From Plutella xylostella (taxonomy: Eukaryota > Arthropoda > Insecta > Lepidoptera > Plutellidae), in NCBI RefSeq assembly GCF_932276165.1, contig NC_063999.1:6698501-6762500 (forward strand): a stretch of DNA of 64,000 nt, in the 5' to 3' direction. Below are positions 13,321-22,654 of this stretch, one piece after another. The notes beneath the pieces are model-generated. The model searched no databases, was not told where the DNA came from, and saw nothing but the letters and a program-made list of their open reading frames with translations. The first letter of the stretch is position 1. The number at the start of each line of letters is the position of its first letter. The position numbers and the translations under genes were made by a program.

Positions 13321-14809
13321 TATGTAATACTTACGTGTACCGTTCTGATTATTTATTGTGCAATTTTTTTTATTATGTTGCAAAAAAGTGTCATAGAATT
13401 GTGTGTAGGTATTTATTTGTGATAAATACAATACTTTGATAACTTTATAATATTAAGGCACAAGACACGGGTGGCAGGAAGTTATTTTAATATTAATATC
13501 AAGATATACATAATTTAAGGGCTCGAGCTCAAGAAAAAACATATCGAGTAGACAAGTAGACATGTTCACACTCAATGAATGACTATTATAATGGTAGTTT
13601 GTATACTGATTCAAATGAAGTATGTACTTATTCAAGTGGTATGGTAATCATCGAGCTATTCAACCACCATTTTAATCAATTTTATGATATATTGGTTGTT
13701 ATTTTTTTGATAAATGTTAATTTCTGTCATTTAATGTCACTTCAAGGGGAAAATATGGGTACCTAAATCGTACTAGGCGCAAATACAACCTAAAAATTAT
13801 AATTTTTCAATTTCATCTATTTATTCCTTATCTTTTACTATGAGTGCATCTCTTATGCATATTTATAATGTTTAAACATTGTTTAGACAAAACCCTGGTA
13901 GCTCCTCAAGATATTTTAAACATGTAATACATAATTAGGGGCAACATTTAGGGACACTAGGGTTTGTCACCCCTGCAGCTTTATGCTAATGTGTCATTGT
14001 GCCTTCCACTTTCATTTGTCGTATCTCGGGACGAGTCCTGCGCTTTGTCATCTTGCCCTCTGACACTATTGTCAGTTTTTTGTCACCTTTGCCCAAGATG
14101 TTGTGATTATTATTTTATTTTCGTTATATTTACGCTTTGTTGTTTCATTGTTGCGTTGTGTTTCCGGTTTATTCGGTGTTTCACCCCTGAAAGAAATAAA
14201 GGGGAGTTATACCTAAATCATGAAGAGAAGGTGTCCGTATTTGTAGTCCTATGGACATGTAGCGTAAAACGGAAAGACCGAATTAAACTAGAATCCACTC
14301 ATTAATGTTTTTTCGGGTATTTAACTTACATTAGGTAGGTAGGTATAGTGCATGCATTTTGTGTGACAATTTCCTTAACTTGAGTTATTTAAAAATATAA
14401 TATTAAATGAACATAAATTTAAAATAAAACCAGACCACCACCTCTCCACAAGCGCCTACTCAAAATTCTAATCCGACGTTTGATAACAAAAAACCAATTC
14501 GAAAAAACTCATTCACTAAACAATCGTCCCATTATTCATTCATTCAATATTGGCCGGAATCGTCTCGCGTCGCCTTATTCATGATCCTCCAATATGTGTC
14601 AGCCAGAAGTGCCGAGTCACTGTCGGCCATTGTCATTCAAATGGGGGTCCCACTGCACGGTGGCAGGGTCCCCTTTACACCTCGCACCTACTTTAATTTC
14701 TCTGGCACTAACATTCCTCCTTGCCTTCAACCAGGGCTATGATTAGCAACTATGTCTCTCATCCTTTGTTCCCAGTGACAAGGCCAACCATAAAACTAAA
14801 TACAGGCTG
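13321..14809. other. unassigned DNA, presumed retn intron
   Basis: No gene or element recognised. The open frame 13964-14305 has no family resemblance, and its codons reflect the local T-richness. Confidence 0.35.
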
Positions 14810-15349
14810 TAATACCCGCGTGTTTTGAAACTATACAAGGCCAGAACGCAGAGGTTGGGACTGCTCGCGTATATTTTCAAATTAAAATGGTGCCATGATT
14901 TACTTGAAAGTATACAAGGCCATTACGCACTAATCGCGTATATTTTCAAGTAAGTTAGGCCAAAATTATGGCTTGAAAATATACTGCAGCAGTTACCACT
15001 GCGTACTAATCGTGTATATTTTCAAGTGCCAAGCGGCAATGCGAGCACTTGAAACTATACATGATTAGTTACCAGGTAGCCATTTTGAATTGTTGCTCTC
15101 TCTTTCTTTCATGCGGAATAGTAATAAGTCTATTGCTTTCTAAACATTGCATCATCATTCCGCACTTGGCATTGTTTTCGTAACGTGTTTTTTGTTTACA
15201 TCGTACAGTTAAAAAGTAAATTGATTTAAATTAAACTGTAGAACTGTTGTAAATAGTAAAAATTATCACAGAAGACGTTCATGAAAGACAGTTACGGTGA
15301 ATTCAAAACTTGATCAAAAATATGTCTGTAATAATAAGTCTATTAATCT

Positions 15350-15640
15350 GATGGATCGTATCAGAAATGAGGTTATCCGTCAGAGGACTAAGGTTGGCAG
15401 TGGGCTGGTCATATCTGCCGAAGAACCGATAACCGTTGGGGTAGACGAGTTCTCGAGTGGAGACCACGAACAGGCAAACGCAGCGTGGGACGCCCTCCTG
15501 CCCGCTCGCTGGACTGACGACCTTAGGCGGGTGGCGGATAGTGGTTGGATGAGGAAGGCCGAGGACCGAGTGTTGTGGCGCTCCTTGGGCCACAACACTC
15601 GGCCTATGTCCAGCAGTGGATGATTATTGGCTGATGATGA
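15350..15640 (+). mobile_element. LINE fragment, C-terminal end of the reverse-transcriptase ORF
   Basis: In shifting frames it encodes RTKV, WAGHICR-like, DEFSSGDHEQ and ARWTDDLRRVADSGWMRKAE, then a CAGTGGATGATTATTGGCTG end and a gatgatga tail. This is the conserved 3' end of a common lepidopteran non-LTR element (RTE/CR1-like; clade not settled). It is 5'-truncated and frameshifted. A closely related copy lies at 50958-51247. Confidence 0.8.
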
Positions 15641-15661
15641 ATAAGTCTATTAATACCTACT

Positions 15662-15897
15662 ACACTCACGAGCAATGAATAATTTCAAGTAGCAAAAAGT
15701 CAACACCAAATGACCCCAATTTTTAAAACATTTAATTTAGAATTTGATCAAAATTTACGTTTTTAGTTGGTTATCATAATATTTTGATGTCCTGTTAAAT
15801 GTAGGTACTTTACTTTATATTGCCGACGGAGTCATTAAGCTAGTCTTTTCCGTTCAGGAGCTATCGTCACTGGAACTTTTTTATTGCTCGTGAGTGT
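15662..15897. mobile_element. ACACTCACGGGCAATGAAA-type MITE, copy 2
   Basis: The ends are acactcacgagcaatgaa and attgctcgtgagtgt. The flanks are themselves mirror images (aatacctact / agtaggtatt). It lies inside the 8-bp-TSD element, and the same insertion is present in that family's second copy, so it was carried along during transposition. Confidence 0.75.
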
Positions 15898-16336
15898 AGT
15901 AGGTATTACTGTTAATTCATATAAATAATAAGATGGGTATTAGTATTCTAACTTGCAAATATGATTGCTAAAAATATCAATTTATCAATAATATTAGACC
16001 TTGACCATCTTTATTTATAAACATTCTATAGGTATGACAGGCAGAACAAGTAAATTGTAGTCATGTACACTTACCGAAATTGTTAAGTAAATCAGAATCA
16101 GCATGTAGGTATAAATTATATGCAACAAGTACGCCAATCAAGCAATGTGCGTAATAGCAATGTATATTTTCAAGAACGATTCCGTAAATCTGAACTTGAA
16201 AGTATACGCGATTAGTACGCACAAATCGTGTATATTTTCAAGTTAAATATTATTTTTTTTCACTTGAAACTATACAGTGCTAGTACACTATGGGTGCGTT
16301 CTGGCCTTGTATAGTTTCAAAACACGCGTAATACCC

Positions 16337-19300
16337 ACTGAATCCCATACTGTCTTTATGTTATAATTAAAATTAATAGTTGTTAGTAGAGCCCGGAGAC
16401 ATAGCCGGAGAACAACATTGTATGGATCTCTCCCGTCGGCCAATTTTCTCCGCGACCATAAAAAGCTCAAACATAACCACGTTAATAATAAATAACATAC
16501 ATCATGCGCACTGGATTCGACCATTCGGAAACAAATGCCAATTATGTATAACTTTCCAGATAAACTTTCGAAAGGTAGTTAGTATCCGTCTCTTGCGTAT
16601 TGGACATTTTACAATATATTATTATGTTCTATTGCTAAGATGCACATCTTCAATAATTATATAGTGTGGAATACATTTGGAGTTGAGTTTATAAATGCAT
16701 GGCATAAAAGTAAAAGTCGTAATTACGAAACGTTTAACTGTTTTTGGCATAACCATCTTTTCGCATAAATATAATTTTGACGTAGAATGTATACGCAGTA
16801 ATTTCTTCCGTTTACCTTTTACTTATAATCTTATACTAATACTTCCTATACCTAGCAGTTGTGGCAATGTTACAGCATCGTCCGCTTCGCCTGCATCAAT
16901 CTCGACAGCTATCTCCCTCTAACACCACGTAGCTCTCATTCTTCCTTACGTGCGCAGGATTTATTGGAATTACATTCCCGAGGCGCTACTTGCGGCCTAC
17001 GTCACAGTCACAGCGTCTCCCGGCCCATCACACAACCCATCTCGACATGAGCCATTCCGGCTGATACTTTGTTTCTTTCATCGGCATTACGGTCGCGATG
17101 TTTGCCACCATCGCGCTGAGAGCCATTGTTGCATTCACCCGGCTCGTAGACTCGTTGTCGTGTTGCATCCGACGTTCCATTGTTGGTGTTTTATGGCCGG
17201 TGTTGCCGTCCGCAGGGCGTCGTAAAGTGCGGCGTGGAGCGCGATCCTCCGCATCAGATGGAATTGGCGACCGCAACGACCAATATCTTGTCCCGGACCA
17301 CGAGCGCCGGCTGCGTCCGTCGGGAATAAATTGATACGAGAGTCCTGACGCACCGCGCGCCGCCATTGGCCGAGCGTCCACCTCCACGACCGACCGCTCG
17401 GGACCCGCGAGCTGTAAATCAACTTTACAACCTTTAATTACAGATATTTGCCGTCTCATGTATGTGCACGGGATATCGGGGGGCCGTGCTCGCGAAAATA
17501 TCGCATAATAATGGGTATTGACCCGTAATAGCTCGCCCGTAGGTACCTATCGGCCGCCTTTGTCTTGCTCGCTCGGCGCGAGAATATTCAGCTCTGAATG
17601 ATTGCCAATTACATCGAATGGCCCCTGAATTCCACTAACCGATACAATATTAAAATATGCTCCATCCAGGTTTGATTTGAGTGCGTTTAAAGATTTATGC
17701 GTTATTAAAGTTAATGGGGGTTGTGACGTCGCTCGTTACATAAATGCTTTTGATTTCTCTGATGTGGATTGTCTGACGCTGTGTATCTGTATCTACAGCC
17801 AAGTCACCTATGAATGGCGGCGGTAGTGCGGAGGTTGTACGACAGTCCCTGTGTCTAATTTTACTCGAGCTATTTCAGTGGTCGCGGGTGTTGGTGGCTA
17901 GTAATTGCGCATATCTGAGGGCTGGCTACAAAGTAGCGGCGGATAGGGCGGCGGTTAATGTCCTCCGACGGAATTACGCCGGATTGTTCTCAAGTTTACA
18001 GCTTCCTCCGTGATTGATCGTCGATCCTCGCCCTGGTGTCACTCCCGCGCCATCTCTCGGAATTCGTACGCAATAAATGCGAGCCTGAGTAATGGTGAGA
18101 GGGCGAAATTATGGCGTTTGTACCCCGACTGTCAGTTATTGGAGCCGTAAAAGTTTGGATAAGTACCTATAGGTACTCATCTTTGTTGCTGGTCCATGGA
18201 GGATTAGTCCTGTACGGGTCTGCCATCTTCCACTTAAATAGGAGGCTAAATAGAGCTACGAATGCATGCCAGTTCGGCTATTATTTGACCCTGAGATGGG
18301 GCAGGTATATCAGCGGGGGCCGAGCGTGCTTAGGAGTTGCAGAAAGCATCAAGGGCGGGAAACAGCATCCTATGTTCCCAAATAAAAGTCGCGGTTCGAC
18401 GGCAATAAATTCGTCCGCCCGTAAACTCGTAACGACTGTCTAAACAGGGGCTTGGTGTCGCTTACAACCTTAATACTCCAATAAGAATTACTTATTATAT
18501 AGGAATCTCGCATTCAGCAATTACACTTTTCATTTCTAACGTTCACTTTTTTATTGGGCCGCAGCGAACAGCTGTCGATTTGCATTCGAAGAATTGCATC
18601 GGGCGGTCGGTCGGTGTTATTTTTATGATTGTTTTAGTGTTCTTTCATTGCTTTCTTCGCGTTTATAGCTGATTGTCTTATACGTTTCCTTGTTTATCGC
18701 GGCCACGCTTCGCTAGACGCTCGTCGGATCAAACTCTTTAAATTAAACATCTGCTTTAGAATAAAATAGAGGTTTATTCAATATTTACCAAACAAAATAT
18801 TGAATAGCATACCAGTTATAGTCAGGAGCAAACTCTTACAGATAACCTTCCGGTAAACAAGCATAAGTACAGTAGTTATAGTGCCGTAGAAATTTGAAAT
18901 TCACCCGCCATGCACCAGAAGTGAGCTTTAAAGTATAGTTTAAATTTATTAACAATATTAAAGGTATATTTAGTAAGATTGACGTTAATTAGCTGTGCTC
19001 ACTATAATTTTATTTGAAGCAATCGTAAACTATTTTATTGCGAGTGTATTACAGAATCGTCGTCCGCATCGCCACATGTTTCATTCGACGCTATTATTGG
19101 TGAAGTATCTCGTATTTGTTATGTGACTTCACAAGAATCTTGGGACATACATAGATTAAAATTATTACCTATAGTCTACCAAAGATAAACGATAAACATT
19201 AAAATTGCAGATGGACTCAATCAGGCATAGTAGTTCTTCTTCCAATAGTCCTTCCTGCTCCTCTTTCAGTAACGGCTGCCGGTTTTATGCTGTTTATTTA

Positions 19301-19819
19301 TGTACTCGTGCTATTACTATCTACTAAATAAAGATTATTCAATTAGACTCATCCGCTATACCTGGAACATAAATCCATCGTTAATGCTCACTAATAAACT
19401 GGTTCTCGTTACCGATTAATTTCAATTTTACTGGCAACTGGCAAAGAATGAATTTCCTCGCAATCGCACCAGCGATCGCATCTTCGCCTATTATTACCGC
19501 ACTGTGAACGTCTGCACCTCGGCTTATCCAACACGCTATAATTAATCACCGTTCCTTTATTACAATCACGCTATCTTTTCAATTTAATCTTCTACTCAGC
19601 TCATTACGACAATAGATTATTATGAATCAATTTTCTTTTTTATAACGATCTCCGTTTATTCCAACTTATTAACTTTCGCGAGTGTTAGTTTAGTTGGTCG
19701 TAAACGACGAGTCAATAATTAAACGCACGTAAAGAATCGAGCTATGAAAGTGCTCGAGTATAATTGAGATTGATCGAGAAGCGGATCGGAAGGGGCGGGG
19801 CGATCAAAGTGGAATCTGG
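16337..19819. other. unassigned DNA with GC-rich islands, presumed retn intron
   Basis: GC-rich blocks occur near 16950-17470, 17800-18020 and 18280-18430. They contain overlapping open frames on both strands (for example 17028-17459, minus), but none resembles a known protein and there is no consistent codon usage. They may be conserved regulatory sequence of retn; this is untested. Confidence 0.35.
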
Positions 19820-19920
19820 CCAATGGGCGTCGAGCGCGCAGCCGTCGCCTGCTCGGATTGGCCGAGAGGCCGCGGGGTTGAGGGATATAAAGGGCCTTGA
19901 TAGAGTGGACTCGATAAGCA
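19820..19920 (+). promoter_or_regulatory. candidate internal promoter (two CCAAT boxes and a TATA box)
   Basis: CCAAT lies at 19820-19824, an inverted CCAAT (ATTGG) at 19857-19861, and ATATAAAGG at 19885-19893. A start is expected near 19915-19920 (gataagcagtagg). The block is GC-rich between the boxes. A good splice donor (gtgaga) follows at 20019. Transcription has not been shown. Confidence 0.4.
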
Positions 19921-20018
19921 GTAGGCGGCAAATGTTTTCGATCGATTATGACCCGTGCGTCTCGAATACTTTATACCGAGCGATTTGATTCGACGACCAT
20001 TGAGTGGCCACTGTGTGG
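19916..20018 (+). other. candidate alternative non-coding first exon for retn
   Basis: This stretch lies between the predicted start point and the donor gtgaga at 20019, 2.45 kb upstream of the visible ARID exon. Its only ATG (19932) opens an 18-codon frame that stops inside the exon. A transcript joined to 22471 would therefore have to initiate inside the ARID exon or be regulatory only. Entirely inference from motifs. Confidence 0.25.
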
Positions 20019-22470
20019 GTGAGATTGCTGCCACAACAAAAAGTTACTCTTTGATTACTCCGTTGTTATGGTATGGAATGGGTAAAACTACTTTCTGGTA
20101 CAGACAAAGCTTAATTATACCTCATTGAATAAAAACAACTTTATTGCTCAAGGTCTGATTCACAAGTTGATTTGAATAATGTCTGTGGTATTTCCTGCGG
20201 ATTAAAAATGCATCCAAAGCCGTAAAACGAAGAATGCATCAATAACACTGTTATTTTTTTTATAAAATAATTATCATAAAACTGCTAATCTGCTAATAAA
20301 CGTCCACATTTAAGTTCAGTTTGCAACATTTGCAACACTTAAACAAGATTAAGAGGGGACTAATCGAGAGATATTTACAGGATATTTATTGTAATCAGTA
20401 AAGATGGTTTACGGCGGCTGCTACACTGACACCTCCTTTCGTGGACAATAGAATTAGCTCCTCTAAGCGACATAATAAACCCTCGCGAATTATCGACCGA
20501 GCAACATTGTCGATGCATTCGAGGAAACTGCAAACAAGTATAAAACCTTCGCAGGAAAAGCAATAATTTTGTCACAGTTTAGCAACGATTAGATCGGTAC
20601 CGAGCCCAATTTGACATAGGTCGTAAATTAGAGTTAAACCGCTAGCACGCCGGTATTTCCAGCCGTGGTGTGTGCCCACCCGCCCCGCACGCGCGACCAA
20701 TCGCACCGACGCACTTACGAGAGTGCGATTTCTGGAATCACTATTGCGGTGATTGGTGTAAGTCAACAATACGTATTGTCCCGGACATTCTTGTTGCATG
20801 CGCCTCACAATAACGGGCCTACAATATGTACGGTAACTGCTCTCGGCTTTGTGCAGCCCGTGCCTTATCAACGTTCGAGTTTATACCTTCACTGACCCGG
20901 TGAACCCTGCTGAATGAAACGACAATTCACACTCCGAAAATAGCACCGACATAACTGTTTCCTACCTGATCTTTGACGCTGTATTAGTTACAAACACATG
21001 CTCAGACTTTGTATCGCGGTCGGTTGCGCCCGCTTACACCTGTAATTTCATTGAGTCTACCCTCCGCCACCCACCTCCGTTTTACTGCTCGCTTTATAGC
21101 GTTCTACTAAGTTGCTTTGTGCGATCGACACGGGAATAATTCAGTGCTGCTCCCGCGGCCAGCGAGCGGAGCTCTCCGGATGTCGCACCTCTCAATCAGA
21201 TAACGTGGAAGAGTGTGCGATTGAGGTAGCGACGGTAGCTGGTCGCTCTTTATGTGTCCTCTTCATGCGCTGTGATCCTTTATATTGAGCTTGCGTTACG
21301 CCGCGCCGTATGAGTTGATAGGTTTAACAGCTTCTTTCGTTTGTTAGGTACTTGTAAGATACTTCATAAGATGTAGGTGTAGATTACCATAAAATAAGCA
21401 AAAGTTCCTATTTTAAATGCATCAAGAGTGATTGAGCGATCCCAATATTAACAAGCTCAATACATGGACCGTCGGAAATAATATCCCCGTTGCAGAGTTG
21501 GCGCGCAACGCATTTAGCAGCAAATAGGTTCCGCTTTATTTGTTCCAATTCCAGCACATCACGTTGAGCTGTTTCTCGTTAAACATAAACGTGGCAATTA
21601 ATCTGGACGGGTGACGGCCCCCGCCCCCGCGCCCCGCGCCCCCGCCCCCGCTCACCCCGCGCCCCCAAATGATTAACAGCAGACAGGAAGACGGATTGAC
21701 AAATAGTCGCTCCGGTATTCGCTAATGCTTCGCTCTCATCAATAAACGATCGAGGCGGCTGTCAGCCGTTAGCTGTTAAGTACACAACTCGATAGAAACT
21801 CGGAGGTGCCGAATAACTTCCCTTGAGGGAGATGAATTGATCGGCCGCCACTTCGCGCTTTATTAACCGTTGGGGTGTTTCGACACTTCATGTTGCCATC
21901 ATTAGTTTATTACAGAACTGATGAGTTGACGTATTGTTGTGAGACGAATGCAAACAATCATCTGTACAGTTGCGCAGCTAACAGTTGATAGGTTATCCTG
22001 ACTTCCTGCTGGTGTCGCGGCAGCCACAGGCAGACCGCAGGGAGCTATATCCAGTGCACACTACTGCGACTGCACAAGTGCACAAGAGGGTCGTAAACCC
22101 GCGATCTGACGCGGTGCGCTCGTAAATCATCGATCGTGCGATGCGATGCGATTCAACACGCTCACCGACTTTACAGTCCTCGCGAAGTGCGCTGTAAACC
22201 TTTTAACTACCTCAAATAGTGAGTGAATGACCCAACCGACACCTTTATAAGGCTCACTATCTAGCGCCGTGTCTTTTCTGAACCCGACTTAGCCCTTAAA
22301 TAGACTGAAACATGTTTGTTACTCTTGTTATTAGTTAGGTCTTTAGCATTTGCCCGCTGTTTAACAAGTATCCAACAATGAACCTGTGTGTCATTAAGCG
22401 GCGTACAATGCGTAGTTAACCACGGAGGTATCTTCCCTAAATATTAACTTTTAACTTGTCATTGTTCCAG
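20019..22470. other. unassigned DNA, presumed retn intron, with C-rich tract
   Basis: No coding exon recognised. CCAAT motifs occur at about 20698 and, inverted, at 20752. A 50-base C-rich tract lies at 21617-21666. The 3' end carries a clean branch/polypyrimidine region and the acceptor ttgttccag at 22470. Confidence 0.45.
21617..21666. repeat. C-rich low-complexity tract
   Basis: Runs of three to five C separated by one to three bases continue for 50 bases (cccccgcccccgcgccccgc and onward). The minus strand has at least four adjacent G-runs and could form a G-quadruplex. Confidence 0.8.
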
Positions 22471-22654
22471 GGACTCCAATAAACCGGCTGCCGATAATGG
22501 CCAAGTCCGTGCTGGACCTGTACGAGCTCTACAACCTGGTGATCGCCCGCGGCGGGCTGGTCGAGGTCATCAACAAGAAGCTCTGGCAGGAGATCATCAA
22601 GGGGCTGCGGCTGCCCTCCTCCATCACCTCTGCAGCCTTCACGCTGCGCACGCA
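22471..22654 (+). CDS. retn: retn exon encoding the central ARID domain
   Basis: The acceptor is ttgttccag and the donor is gtgagt at 22655. The exon enters in phase 1 (the Gly codon is split G|GG) and leaves after CA of a Gln codon that is completed by the next exon. It encodes GTPINRLPIM through AAFTLRTQ, the most conserved part of the ARID fold, including the family Trp in KKLWQEI. The first in-frame Met is the ATG of LPIMAKS. An internal start there would lose the first ARID helix, so I do not regard it as the normal start. The preceding exon, which should encode the FLDDLFSFMQKR-type segment, was not found upstream in the window. Confidence 0.95.

Larger units (their letters stand above)
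14818..16328 (+). mobile_element. 8-bp-TSD DNA transposon-like element (GCGTGTTTTGAAAC family), copy 1
   Basis: The termini are inverted: gcgtgttttgaaactatac at the left and gtatagtttcaaaacacgcg at the right. TAATACCC is duplicated at 14810-14817 and 16329-16336. Many subterminal repeats of tatattttcaagt and its complement fill about 250 bases at the left and 190 at the right. There is no transposase frame, so it is non-autonomous. It contains an older MITE (15662-15897), also present in the second copy, and a LINE tail (about 15350-15640) absent from it. The TSD size fits hAT-like elements, but the termini lack the usual CAG. Confidence 0.85.

Noticed and set aside
17028..17459. 143-codon open frame on the minus strand as a gene
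   Set aside because: It lies in a GC-rich block with open frames on both strands, shows no recognisable domain and has no splice or transcript support.
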